Under the pieces are notes generated by a model, which ran no database searches, was not told where the DNA came from, and saw only the letters and a list, made by a program, of their open reading frames with translations. A stretch of 64,000 bases of DNA from Pycnopodia helianthoides (Eukaryota; Echinodermata; Asteroidea; Forcipulatida; Asteriidae), in assembly GCA_032158295.1 (NCBI GenBank), contig CM063258.1, forward strand, positions 3,120,001 through 3,184,000, in the 5' to 3' direction. The translations under genes and the position numbers were made by a program. Positions 33,029 to 45,265 of the stretch are shown piece after piece (the stretch's first letter is position 1; each line of letters opens with the position of its first letter).

Positions 33029-34062
33029 GCGCAGATCCAGGATTTTTGTAAGGGGGGTGGGGGGGGCACTTAATTTTTCTGTCAAATGTTGACGAACCAA
33101 TCCCGGCCATATCTCGTTGGACCCTCGACCCCCGGCCCCCGTTAAATGTTGGTTCTCATTGAGCGGTCTGCACTCCTAACAACATTGAGTGGGGGAGCGG
33201 GGGAGTAGGGAGGGTATGCTTATTGTCACGTGGCCCAAGCATTTTGGCCGGGATCGTAGTCCATGCCTGAGACCCCATGTTCCATTGGTTTACATAGGCT
33301 TATATGACCAAGTGTGATCCTTGGCAGGCTGGACACGATGCATAAGTTAACTATAAGCAACAGAGAGTTAGCCATTTTGAATGACAATTATGCACTTCAC
33401 ATTGGCTCATATGATCAGTGTATGCAGTGGGACGTGACCCATTAGAGAAATCGTCGAATGAAAGAGCATTCTCTACATGGGATCGAGATAATGACAACAG
33501 AGATAAACCTGAAGCCAAACTGTGCGATTGGTCACGAAGGGGCATGGTGGTTCATCAAGTGCTTTAATGTACATCAGAATGGTAAATACTACTACTGTGG
33601 AAATGTGGCCTAGAAACAAGGAATCCAATGGGAGTTCTGGAAGAGGGAGCAAGTACTCACATAAAAAATGTAGTATGAAGTTAAGGGACATCTTGTAGCT
33701 GAAAATGTCCATTTTCTAAACACACCTGCGTCAGTTTTTACAGCACTCTACATGTACCTTCTGGCTAGAAACTTTTATCAGAAAAGATGTGGCTGCTGGC
33801 TGATGGTTGACAAAAACTATAGATCCTAAATATTGTACTTTTGCTTGCTATTTAAAAAAAAAAAAAAGAGAATGAATACTTTGCATGTGTAAAATAACTA
33901 TCGAAGACAATCAATGCTGGTTGTCTAATTTTGGAACAGGCTTTGCGGTAGTCATAACAAAAACGCACAGTTGTACAGACCCTTCTCTCCCGCTTCTCTC
34001 CCCCTTTTTCTCTCTCTAACTCTCTTCTTTTCTTCTACCCCCCCCCCCCCCCGGATCTGCGC
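33029..34062. mobile_element. possible 1 kb element with GGCGCAGATCC ends
   Basis: GGCGCAGATCCAGG at 33,029 followed by a G tract is mirrored by a C tract and CCGGATCTGCGCAT ending near 34,062. G or C tracts just inside such ends are a recurrent feature. The interior codes for nothing I can support. The ends could also be two separate MITE remnants. Confidence 0.4.
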
Positions 34063-34253
34063 ATGGCCACCCCATTTTCATTTCACACTCAATGCAATTG
34101 AACACTCCATGTGCTAACCCCGGGGTTAACTCTACTTCCAAGCAGGGGTAACTATTTCCCCAGGAGTTTGCCAGGCTTAGCAATTCAAGTGTGAAAAAGT
34201 CAACCAATTTCCACTGGGAGTTTCCTGTGAAATTTGCCTGGTGTGGAGAGGGC

Positions 34254-34578
34254 TTAAAGGCAGGGTATACTTTTGGTAAATTTGTCAAAGACCAGTGGTA
34301 TACCCAGCATATGCATAAAATAACAAACATGTAAAAATTTTGACTCAATGGCTCATCGAAGTCGCAAGAAAAATTAAATAAAAAACACCCTTGTTGCATA
34401 GAATTGTGTGCTTTCAAATGCCTAAGAAAGGATTCATGCCTGAAGCCTTTCTCAGATTCAAATATAAAAAATAAAAACAGTTTTATACCATCAGCAGCTT
34501 TCAGGTGCTCCTTACCAAGTAAGTTTTTTATGGTAATGTACTTCTTGAGTAATTACCAAAAGTATCCACTGCCTTTAA
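34254..34578 (+). mobile_element. TTAA MITE, family C (complete)
   Basis: TTAA-AGGCAGGGTATAC at the left and ATCCACTGCCT-TTAA at the right. In complement, the interior contains the shared core (TTTTTACATGTTTGTTATTTT). Partial copy at 11,336. Confidence 0.75.
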
Positions 34579-37500
34579 TGAACTTTTTTTTAGTCAAACA
34601 GCATCCTGTTTTCATTTAACAAAATAATGTTCTCTCTTCCATGAAGTTAAAAATAAACAAGTTGAGCATTTGAACATTTAAGAATGTTTCTTTTTGTGTT
34701 GAAATACTGCAAAATAATGGGTTTTTTTCTAAATAAGTTAGCAAATAGAATTAGCTTTTGCATTCTGCTCAGGACATAATGCAAACAAATTGTTATTGGC
34801 CCTCACATTTCAACCCTAGCAGAGTCTTTCTCTTTTGAGAGAGACTTTGGTAGGGTCGAAACATGAAGCCATTACCAGGTTTTTCCCCCTGAAATAAGAT
34901 AATTACTTTCAGTGTAAACAACCCTTTAAATGGTTCAGTCAAACTTAAGATTTTTCTTTGTTGGGGAAAAAAGTTCTACAGCACTTATTGTGCCTCAAAC
35001 CAACAATCCTCAACCTAAAAAAACCCCAGTGCACTGTACTCTAGTTCACTGCAAGCTTGAACTGTGATAGAGTTCAACCATTAGTCATAACTCCCCCCCC
35101 CCCCCCACCACCAAAAAAAGGGAAAGAAATAGAAAGTGTGATAGATTTGCCGATCGGTTCAAAAAAACGGTTGACGTGTCACAGCATGCAGCAATCCTAT
35201 GGCAATCAGAGAGCCTGTCTTTTTATCTTTGGTCCAACTCGGAATATGAAGAGCAAAAAACTGCCAGCAACTCTGTTTTGGGTCTTCTTTTCTGCGGCGG
35301 TGCGACACTAAGACATTTATGCGTTCCTTTACTGCACACCATTTGAGGCGATGTGATTTAATGAGTTTTGATCTCACCACCCATTGACTCCCGTCGCATC
35401 TGTCCCGGGTACCTGTAGGGAGGTGCGCCACAGCCGGCATGATGCCAGAGGGCCATTTTGATTAATGCCACGTGACGCTACCCCAGGAGGTGTAATATAT
35501 GCTCCACTTCGCCTTATGCAGTCAGAGGCACGTAGATGCCTTACATAGCCTATTATTAAAATCACTTTGAGGGAAAACGGAGTGACAGAGTGCAAAGCAG
35601 GAATATAGTCCATGCTGTTCAACCTCAAAAATGTTATAAACTCTCTCCTTCAACCATCCTGCACGTTCAGGAGACGAACATTCTACTTAAATTATTTTCC
35701 CTCTCGACAATGTGCATATTTTTTTTTTTTTAAGCCGAACATTGTAATTATATAATAGTTGTTATATTTGTCTGTGACATTTACAAGATATGCTTTGGGC
35801 ACTGTGTGAATTGAGAATTTTCAGACTTTCATCTGAATTCAGACTCTTTTTTATGTCTGGTGACAAAAAAATGCTGATATTTTCTCCAGATAAAATTAAG
35901 TCCTGCTCTTTGATCTACTTCCTTAGCACTGTGTATACTGTTCCCAGAAGCTCCTTGGACTCTTTACCTCCCTGGTTTGCCAAAAGGTGGAAATGCCATC
36001 ATTTCAACATACCTCCTTAGATCCCATGGATCAAATTTTCAGACTTTTTTGTCATCAGCAATGACTGTCACCTCTGGAATTGAAGACTTTGATCAAAAAC
36101 GTCGTACTCTAAAATTAAAGAAAATATAGTTTTTACAACGAATCATTACTCGCTTTTGCTGTCCCTGGGATTTGATCTTCTGATGTGTTTTCCTGAGGGG
36201 AGACTCCATATTCCACCAAATTTAAACCATAAGGCTGGAATCACACTGTTCTGACCTTTTCACTGTTTCATTCATAGACGATGATTTTGTAATGGGAATG
36301 CCCTCAATAGTCTGTGAAAAAAAGTGCCCTTGCCACTCAAAAAGACTTTCAAATTATCAAATCACTGCTAAGTCCTATGCTTGAAATGGTCATCCTTATA
36401 GATCATGTAACCTGTGACATCACATGTTTACAAAAAGAGCCACAGAGCCTGGACGTCCTGCAGGCAGGATTTTACGCATCAGCTCAATGGAAGAAAATAA
36501 TCAGTCTTATATTTTGAGATTGCATGCACTGTCTGATTTTTTATTTTTTTGACATGAAGAATGGGAGCAGATTTCAAAACTTGCTCAGCTGTTATTTTTT
36601 AAACTCTTGACTGTATGTGGAAATTAGGACACAAAGTGTCAAACTTCCTATTTGACCAGTGTAGTATCTCGCCTGCCAGAAAACGCCCTTAAATGTACAA
36701 CGTCACTCTTTTTGTAAACAAATGTTACATGGTCTACAAAAAAGAGTTCTTAACTTCAGAACAATCCCCAGGTTCCTAAAAAAGAAAACCCTTCTTCCTC
36801 AAACTCAATTTGCCCCGCTCTTGTAATCCTATAACTGGTGATAATATAGAGCTGTCGGAGACAAGCCTGACACCGGTGCGCCCGGCACCTCCACTGTTTG
36901 TTTCTGTGTGTTTAGTCAAACCCCCTACAAAATGTGACGTGAAAGAGGGATTTATTTCAAGCTCAATAACTCCAAAGAAATCAGCTAGGGTTTAGGAAAT
37001 CACCCCTTACCCGCTTGATTGAAACCGAAGTACTCTATTGTCCCTGATCAGTGCGTATAACCAAGAGCACTTCCCTCACTTTTCTTGAATGAGTTTGGAA
37101 AAAAAATATTAAAAAAGACGTGGCGTTTAGCTGCGGGAGGGGGAGATAATCTGCAGTGTCAATAAAAAGGTATTTTTTTATATTTTTTCTTATTCACAGA
37201 GGCAGGGCTCGGTAGTTTGAGTCTGAGTTTAAGTGTAATACCAGGGATGTGAACCATTTTAGCATTGGAATGCGGCATTGCAGCATCATGGCTGGTAACC
37301 TGGGGGGGAGAGGGAGGAATTGTCAAGCCGAGGAATTCTCACTTGGGGGTGCTGGCTTAAAAAATTAGAATTCACACTCGGGGGCAACACAACAAAACCA
37401 ACTTTAAGCACTCGCACAAAATGTCAGGGGGCAATGGGGCACGGAATCAAAAATGAGCCCAGAAATTTACATCTCCAACTGTAAAAGCCTACAAATTGTT

Positions 37501-37890
37501 GCCCGTGAGTGTGAACTGACTTCTGTCCTTGTTTAGAAGATGAAACGAAAGATTTTCATAATTTTAGTGCTGCCTTAACCTTAGAAATAGCCACCCGTAT
37601 TAAATTTCACAGTTATCTACACCATATAATATATAGCATACATGTGTTATGTCATGGTATTTTTTGATGGGAAGTTCCTCTATATCTGCTGTCAGTTTTC
37701 GTTGGAGAGGATACTGTACCAACATATCTGAAGGTATCACTCACTTTGATACTTTGAGTGACCCCCAAGTTTTGTTTGGGGTGTGGCTCTGTCTTTCCTT
37801 GTCTCCAGTCTCCACCATTTTGGACACCTGCTCATGACATGTCCCCCAATGAGATTAAGAAACCTGGTTCTCCCACAGCTGACCCCAACC
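34579..37890. other. unannotated 3.3 kb stretch
   Basis: It holds a hairpin at 34,816-34,862 (CCCTAGCAGAGTCTTTCTC against GAGAGACTTTGGTAGGG), a C run at 35,092-35,107, and T or A runs. Open frames at 35,057, 35,159, 36,810 and 37,649 lack splice support. No gene is called. Confidence 0.35.
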
Positions 37891-37901
37891 ACCATCTGCT
37901 A

Positions 37902-38137
37902 AGACTTGTGGACAAGTCGTTAATGTTTGTCGCGGCCGGCGGTAGTCGAGTTGTGGTTCATATAGTCAAGTCGCGGTGCATAATACGCTATAGCGCGCTC
38001 CCCTCCCCCCTGATCGAAGGCAGCTCTCGCGAGATCACTGCTCTCGTGGGGGCCAGCAGTCTCGCAAGAACATCGCCCGTGTCGCGAGATTCGCGGCAAA
38101 CACCGCGACAAACATTTAACGACTTGTCCACAAGTCT
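37902..38137. mobile_element. MITE with 34-bp inverted ends and an 11-bp target duplication
   Basis: The left end AGACTTGTGGACAAGTCGTT is mirrored by its complement at the right, and pairing continues through TGTTTGTCGCGG with one indel. ACCATCTGCTA at 37,891-37,901 is repeated exactly at 38,138-38,148. The interior is GC-rich with several CGCGAGA-type motifs. A 9-11 bp target duplication is characteristic of Mutator-type elements. Confidence 0.85.
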
Positions 38138-38148
38138 ACCATCTGCTA

Positions 38149-38860
38149 CAATTGCCTGCGAAGAAGGCAGAGCAAACAACAACAAAAATTTAATTTGAAA
38201 AAAATATCTAATAGAAAAAGAACCATTTTCAAATTCGTTTTCCTGGTTCCGTGTCATTGATACAGTTTTAATAAGAATCGCAAAAGGAAATCTTAGTTCG
38301 AATCTAATATGTCATGTTCCAATGTGGCATTGTGATCAGTACAGGTATTATTTTTTCTAGGTTTTTACTTCCCTATGTGGTACATCTGGGGGTTTAATTT
38401 TACTTTCGTTCGTAACATAAGAGTGTGGGAAAAAAAATCTTTATTGATTACAAACGGTTTATTGCCACCTCTGAGAAAATTTATTTTCCGTGCGACCAGT
38501 TTCACCGAATGTGAAAAACAAACAATTACTGTATTACTATCACTTGTATGTATTCAATTGGAGATATTTCAAACGGTGAGGGGGTCCCTGCATAATGCAA
38601 TTGTTGTAAGTGTGTAGGAAATTGTTCGTTTATAATGGTCAGTGAGTAGGTGTATGTGGCCTTAAAGCTAAGTGACCTATTGAAAAGAAGACTGAATGGT
38701 CTAAACCATTTGAATGAGGAACCTGTCACCAAATGGCCCTCTACAATAATTGTCCACCGCTGCAAGGTCATGTGATGAATGACCATATCATTTTATGAGT
38801 AATTGTTTAGATGAAACAGTGATAAACTGTGGGAAATCATTAGGTGTGTGCGTAGTGGAC
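38149..38860. other. unannotated stretch
   Basis: No gene or shared repeat identified. Open frames here lack splice context. Confidence 0.35.
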
Positions 38861-39290
38861 AGTTCCATTGGTCAGATTTGGAGGTGTGTCCACTTTTACA
38901 CTGACCAACACTGTCACCACTGTGAGGGGTAATGGTGTTCATGAATTGGATTAGACTTTGGACCATACCATTGGTCAAGCTGGGGGGGGGGGTAAGCTCT
39001 AATTCTCAAGCCATTGTATGGAGTTAATTGAGGCTGGATATTGGAGATGATGTGGACAAATCCATTGGTCAAATTGGGGGTGTACCCCTTCTACAGCCAG
39101 TTCTCTCTATCTCTATGGTTGCAGTGAGTGGATTGTAATGCGTGGATGCTAAATGTGTCTTAAATGGACAGGTCCATTGGTCAAATCAGGGGTGTATCCA
39201 TTTCATCATTATGCACAGTGTGGGCGAAACCATGAATGAAACCTGGACATGAATGGTCAATTCCATTGGTCAAGGCAATGTGTCCTCACA
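38840..39290 (+). repeat. diverged minisatellite with TCCATTGGTCA motif
   Basis: CCATTGGTCA occurs at about 38,865, 38,968, 39,063, 39,174 and 39,263, each followed by a GGTGT-CC or GGGGG block. Period is 89-112 bases. The units have diverged strongly apart from that motif, which contains an inverted CCAAT box (ATTGG). Confidence 0.7.
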
Positions 39291-40145
39291 ACAGAGTTCC
39301 CCTCCAGCCATTACCCCAGTATTTTCTTTATTTTCTGAATGACTGCTATACATGAGTCCAGTGATGACTCACCTCACACTGGCAGTGCGCTCCTGCACCC
39401 AAGTACATGTAGCAATTATCAGGCAAGCTGCACAGTAGCTGACTGTGTAAATCCACCAATGTTATCCTTTCACACCTGTCTCAATGGATGGTGAAGCCAC
39501 CTGTGTATAGCCCAGCCAAGGTCCAGGGATTTCTACTTCTGTTTCTGCGGGATATCTTTGGATAATTGGAGAGTGTTGTGGCAGGAGAAATATTTTTTAA
39601 TTGGGATTTACAGCTGCCTGCATGAGGGGCCTCCTGTCTAAAGTTGTGAGTGTCTTCTGTGAGTATAATTTGTCTTAAAACATGCTGTGTTTGGGGTCAG
39701 GGATGGGACATGTGTTACACTATCTACAGTTCTTCTTGGAACAATTTCTCGTGAAGTTATTTTCGTGCTTAACTTTAAGCATTTGCATGAAACAGTTAGA
39801 TTGGAAATATAGTGTCCACACTCTCAACAAATATATGTATGTGGTCACAGTGGACAACGTCCCTGATATCTTTTGCCTGAACTGCTATAGTTTTTGAGAA
39901 ATTAGTAAAACGATTGTATTTGATCTTGTGTGTCCGTAATTCAATGTTAGAGAACAGTGATGGGGTTTTCATAATTTTGTCGTAACCCCGATGTTCGATT
40001 GAGCTTAAACTCTCACTGATTTTTTATTTCATAGGTGTATGTTAGGGGGGACAATAGAGGTTCCTTCCTCCATGGTGTGACCTAAAATGCGGATACTGGT
40101 CGTTGACAAACTTACCAATGTTGGCCTGATTTGTTGGGCAACGTG
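39291..40145. other. unannotated stretch with TTAA-MITE-like core
   Basis: From about 39,830 to 40,060 the sequence resembles family E (GTCCCTGATATCTTTTGCCTG, CTATAGTTTTTGAGAAAT). No ends are intact. The rest is unassigned. Confidence 0.4.
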
Positions 40146-40146
40146 T

Positions 40147-40533
40147 TTAAAGGTAGTGGACACTGTTGGTAATTACTCCAAATAATTATTAGCATAAAAC
40201 CTTACTTGGTAAGAGTAATGGGGAGAGGTTGACAGTATAAAACATTGTGAGAAACGGCTCCCTCTGAAGTGACATAGTTTTCGAGAAAGAAGTAATTTTC
40301 CACGAATTTGATTTCGAGACCTCAGAATTAGAATTTGAGGTCTCGAAATCAACCATCTGAAAGCACACAACTTGTGTGACAAGGGTGTTTTTTCTTTCAT
40401 AGTTATCTCGCAACTTCGACGACCAATTGAGCTCAAGTTTTTACAGGTTTGTTATTTTTATCCATATGTTGAGATACACCAAGTGAGAAGACTGGTCTTT
40501 GACAATTACCAATAGTGTCCAGTGTCTTTAAAA
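40147..40533 (+). mobile_element. TTAA MITE, family B
   Basis: TTAA-AGGTAGTGGACACTG left end and GTGTCCAGTGTCT-TTAA right end. It has a near-perfect internal palindrome, GATTTCGAGACCTCA and its complement TGAGGTCTCGAAATC, around 40,310-40,350. Confidence 0.85.
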
Positions 40534-42503
40534 AAAGGACCTCAAATAGTATCTCCTTTTTTGAAGATGCTGTGAGTGTATTTCATACAAACTTCAGCTG
40601 GCTTTAAGACTGCTGAAGTAGCACCTGTCACAGCTTATCCCCCCCCCTCCTTTCTGAAACGAAATAGCACATGAGCAAATACATATTGAACATGCATTTT
40701 GTTCACACAAGGAATAAATTTGTCTCCCTCTATTGGCAGTTGTTTCGGCAATGTAACCTCAAACATTTTTTTTCATTTCTTTTTCACATTGAGCCATCGG
40801 CAGATGTAACATCATCACAGATCATCTTTCAAATGTTCAGTGTTCCTTTCAATAACATGCGCCAAATGCCGGTTCAAGTTTACACACATAACCAACAAAA
40901 AAAACTCTAGTGGTCCTGACGGCTGAATACTCTGGTTACATCCCACAGCCTTTCTCCATTTCGTGTAACTCATACAGACTACTCCTAAACATTCTACATA
41001 TCATTAAGTGCGAGTGTAACATTCAATTTCCACCCGAGTGATATGCCTGTGGATTTGTGTTTTTTCCACAGGACTCGCGACGCATTAGTGTATGGGTTAA
41101 CACAAATAACATTCTTTATCCCGATGCAAATTAACATCTAATAAATTCATTTTCTACTGAGAAAAATGGAGGATAGTACTTGTAATATGCAGGAGCCATC
41201 TTGGTCATGCTGCCTGTATCCCATACTCGTATTGTATGCTAATATTTCAACTTACAAAAAGCACCATACTATTTTTTCTTTTTTTCTGTTCATTCAAAAT
41301 AAGTAATATGGAGGAAGGACGTACACGATAAAACCGATCAAAATGAGCTTTGATTGGGGTACATTGAGAGGACAGGGCAGCAGACGTAGTCATGCAACAC
41401 CCCCATCTTTGTCACGTTCCCAGTATCCACTACTGTACATGTGCACTAAATTTTGTCATACTAGTAGGAACCAGACTATTTCCCTCCTTCAAGCCTCTGT
41501 TTAGTTGTGCATTGATTTGAATGGGAGGAAAGACAACTGCAGAAGGTGTAGAGCGGCGGTGAGAGGCGGGAGTGTCTATGAAGGAAGGAATACCTGAGTA
41601 TCCCCCCATGGGACGATGATGCGGGGTAACACAGTGTGCACATTGATCATCTTAAAGACCATTTTGCTTGATGACTCACCACTGTGCTCAGTGTGTGTAA
41701 ATAACCGCTTGCTTCTAATGAAAGGGAGTTCGTGATTAATGCCGGCAATCAGCGTTATTACTCATTAACACCTGCACGTGTATTATGCACTGTGCAAATC
41801 TTAAGACACCGAAAACGTCTCCCCCATCTTTCTTGGGATGCGCCGCAGTCCATCTTGTCTGAAGATGATACATTCATTTGTACTGTCAATATGTACAGGT
41901 GTATAAATGAAGGAACTCTATACGGAGCCTTCTGTAGTTGCTTTTTCCATATTCTTTGTGGATACTGAATTTAAAGTGCCCATGCACAGGGCTACAAATC
42001 TCTGTAGAATGGGGGCTGTTTTTGGGAATAGAACCTTATCACTATGTGACCATCTTTGTTGGGTTCCCTGCTCACACAATGATAACGACAGTTCTTCTCA
42101 TTCCATTTAAAGGAACCAGACTATGTTTTTTTTCTTCAAGCCCAGTTTTGTTACATTGGGATGAATTGAAGAAATGGCTACACTGTGATAAAGGTGTATA
42201 GTGTAGTCCTACTACATAACATCTGCTGTGTTATAAAATGTGTGGGACGATGTATACAGATACGGTTGAATCATATAAATAACAAGGCTGCATTTTATCA
42301 TTGATGCCAACAGGAATCTCTAATTCTGCATAATGTGAGATGCTGCTGAAAGTGCTCCTGATTACCGGCATTTCACCTGAAATGACTCTAATCAGCTATA
42401 ATGTATTCAAAATTCCTGGCACAGTGAATAATAAGAGAATACATCACTCTTTCACAATATTTTCCTTTCAGTGCAAAAAAAAAGGTGTTCTATAACGAGT
42501 AGA
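40534..42503. other. unannotated stretch with repeat fragments
   Basis: TATGCCTGTGGATTTG then CCACAGGACTCGCGACG at 41,042-41,080 matches the body of the SINE at 57,180 (TATGCCTCTGAGTTTG, CACAGGACTCGG). AGGAACCAGACTAT fragments occur at 41,466 and 42,111. Nothing codes convincingly. Confidence 0.4.
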
Positions 42504-42639
42504 CAGGCCTCGAATTTCGTTTTTCAAAAGGGCACAGCATCGTTCCCAAAATGAAGGGCATCCAATGAGGGAAATTTGAATGTTTATTGAAGGTTACCCA
42601 CAGCAATTGCTGTGGTGCCGTTGTGAAATTCAAGGCCTG
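42504..42639 (+). mobile_element. MITE with AGGCCTCGAATTTCG ends (copy 1 of 2)
   Basis: CAGGCCTCGAATTTCG at the left; TGAAATTCAAGGCCTG at the right; internal CAGCAATTGCTGTGG palindrome. The other copy, 60,251-60,395, is inverted relative to this one. Confidence 0.7.
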
Positions 42640-42959
42640 AGTAGAGTTGTTTTAGTTCAAGTTGTAGTAAGTCATCTTTTTGTAATGATTGTTTCTACAG
42701 TTATACAAAACATCAACATTTATTGGCATGAGATACAGGGAGCAAGTTTAAAAGACCTTTACCCCCACTAAGTTGTGACCTGATGAACATTACATGACCT
42801 TTAAAATGTCGTCCCCTCCCTCCCCTCCCCCAAAAAAAGGACTTCAAAAGGGCCTTTAAAACTCTAACTTAGTGATTTCTAGGATCCTTCAACTCGACAG
42901 GGTGGTACTGTTAGGCTCTGAATATGGCAGTATGCCTGATCCCATGTAAAGCATAATCA

Positions 42960-43211
42960 GGGCCCAATTTCATGGCTCTGCTTACCGCCGAATTCTGCGC
43001 TTGCGGTGACCATTCTTCGCTTACTTTTCAAGCGCCGAATTTCTGCGCTAGCTGTGTAAGCGTAGAATGCCTAGTAACGTGGAGTACGCACGCGCACAAG
43101 CCGAAAATCCCTGCTAACCCGTGAAATACGCTTGACGGAAGCGCGGAATTCCCTGCTTCCGCAAGCGCCGATTCTTTGCTTACGGTAAGCAGAGCCATGA
43201 AATTGGGCCCA
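42960..43211. mobile_element. GGGCCCAATTTC MITE, Harbinger-like (copy 1)
   Basis: Ends GGCCCAATTTCATGGCTCTG and complement. CAG flanks on both sides act as a 3-bp target duplication. The element is GC- and CpG-rich (CGCACGCGCACAAGCCG) and almost identical to 46,751-47,002. CWG or TWA triplets are the known targets of PIF/Harbinger elements. Confidence 0.9.
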
Positions 43212-43969
43212 GTGTACATGTACATGTGCAGTCCTCAAGTCCCAACAGAATCAAACAAAACACACAGTTGGATTTTGATGGATCGGGGATGGTTACAGGT
43301 TAATGAAGTCTTGTTGGACAGTAAAAGTACAGCATGAGCTGAGTAAGTGCTTCTAATGCGGGTTGTGCAAATTGACGAAGCCATCCCTTATTTTGAGCAG
43401 GTAATGCAATCCTACAACAAACTTCATGGCTAAATGAGCAGGCTCCCAGTGGAGTGGATTTTTTGTGTGTGGAGCCTTTATCCCTGAAGTTAACGCACAC
43501 AATAGTGCATTATGAGTACCTGCTATGGTTGACTGCAGTCCTTCTGCAAGTTTGAGAGGGACTTCAGAGTAGGATGTTCAGAACGAAGTGTCATCGGTCA
43601 TTTACATGCAAAGTGCAGTGAACACTTAATAACTTGTAGACTCTAGGGATTCCTTTTGATGATAACATGGTGGGGGGGGGGGGTCCCAGATGCTCTTGGG
43701 ATAACCACATTATTTTCTACACATATGAACAAACGTTGATAGTACATTTGTGTGCAGATGTTTTGCATTTTGATTGCCGTTTTTCGATATAAATAAATAC
43801 AGTTACCGCAGTGGCTGTACATTTGGGGAATTCCACATTTCTCATAGGATAGGAACACTCTTTGCTAGTTTGTACTACATAAGCTTGTGCTTATCTTAAT
43901 TTTTGCTATTGACTGTTTGAAAGACAGTTGATCTATTTTGACATCATATTTTCATCGGTTCAGAGCAGA

Positions 43970-44775
43970 AAGGACTTAAAAGACCTAGAAAAGACCCATC
44001 GACTCGGAGCAGAAAGGACAAGATATGTACACAATGTGGTATAAGTCCTTACTCTGAGCCACGAACTGGATCTTTCTAGGTCTTATAAGTCCTTTCTGCC
44101 GTGAGCAAACATGGTCTATCTAGGGACTCAGTCCTTTCTGCTGTGATCCAACTAGGTCTTTCTAGGTCAAGTCATTTCTGCTCTGAGCCGACTGGGTCTT
44201 TCTATGTCTTTATAAGTCATTTCTGCTGTGAGCCGACTCGGTCTTTCTAGGTCTTATCAGTCCTTTCAGCTCTGAGCTGAGTGGGTCTTTCTAGGTCTGA
44301 TAAGTCATTTCTGCTCAGAGCTGACTGGGTCTTTCTAGGTCTTATCAGTCCTTTCTGCTCTGAGCTGACTGGGTTTTTTTAGGTCTTGATCAGTCATTTC
44401 TGCTCTTAGCCGACTGGGTCTTTCTAGGTCTTGATCAGTCCTTTCTGCTCTGAGCTGACTGGGTCTTTCTAGGTCTTATTTAAAGTCCTTCTTGCTCTGA
44501 GCCAACTGGGTCTTTCTAGGTCTTGATCAGTCATATCTGCTCTGAGCCAACTGTTTTTTTCTAGGTCTTATTTAAAGTCATTCTTGCTCTGAGCTGACTG
44601 GATCTTTCTAGGTCTTATCGGTCCTTTCTGTTCTGAGCCGACTGGGTCTTTCTTGGTCTTGATCAGTCATTTCTGCTCTGAACTGACTGGGTCTTTCTAG
44701 GTCTTGATCAGTCATTTCTGCTCTGAGCTGACTGTGTCTTTCTATCTCCTATCAGTCCTTTCTGCTCTGAACAGA
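43970..44775. repeat. minisatellite, about 55-bp unit, with an inverted first unit
   Basis: About thirteen copies of GGTCTTTCTAGGTCTT followed by AGTC-TTTCTGCTCTGAGC run from 44,050 to 44,775. The leftmost part (43,970-44,020) carries the complement, AGCAGAAAGGAC and GACCTAGAAAAGACCC, so the array starts with an inverted unit. Confidence 0.9.
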
Positions 44776-45035
44776 CATTTTTGTCTTTTGGGATTTGACA
44801 AGTAGGTTCTGGTGAATTTGTGATAATGAGATAGTAACAGGACTGCCCTTTAACCAGTATGGAGATAAAACTTGAGTCGACTTATGAAACATAATATTAT
44901 GAATGTAATTTTAAATCTACTTCCCCATTTTTGTTATGCCCAAAACAGTTGTATGCATATTAAATTAATTGCATTGCTTCTCATTTCTCATTTTGCAGCA
45001 TGTAGCCGTTTGATGATTAACTCTTGGGTTTCAAC

Positions 45036-45151
45036 CCAGATATTGATGGCCTGACACCGATACGCTCCTTCCTTCCTGAATTGCTGAATGTACCCATACG
45101 GTCGTTGGAAAGAGGAGAACACACTAAACACAGCATAGGAGGTTTCGGTAA
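45036..45151 (+). CDS. candidate internal exon, unidentified
   Basis: An acceptor (GGTTTCAACCCAG) is followed by an open frame reading DIDGLTPIRSFLPELLNVPI then RSLERGEHTKHSIGGF, ending at GGTTTCG-GTAAGT. Both splice signals are close to consensus. The opposite strand is also open over this span, which weakens the call. No family recognised. Confidence 0.3.
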
Positions 45152-45265
45152 GTCTGTTTTCCCTTCATCTATGAATCGAAAAAGCAGTCTCACTGACCTG
45201 GTAATTTTTCCCCCCTGAGTGTTATTAGAGAACTTGTCATTGTTCCTTGCCTTTTCACTGAAGTG

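Noticed and set aside
34016..34417. 133-codon minus frame.
   Set aside because: Half of it is a TTAA MITE and it ends in a C tract next to the GGATCTGCGC end.
36810..36995. Plus frame with TSLTPVRPAPPLFVSV.
   Set aside because: No acceptor, donor or conserved motif could be tied to it.
37758..38198. 146-codon plus frame, the longest in the window.
   Set aside because: It reads through the 37,902-38,137 MITE; the frame is a product of the GC-rich insert.
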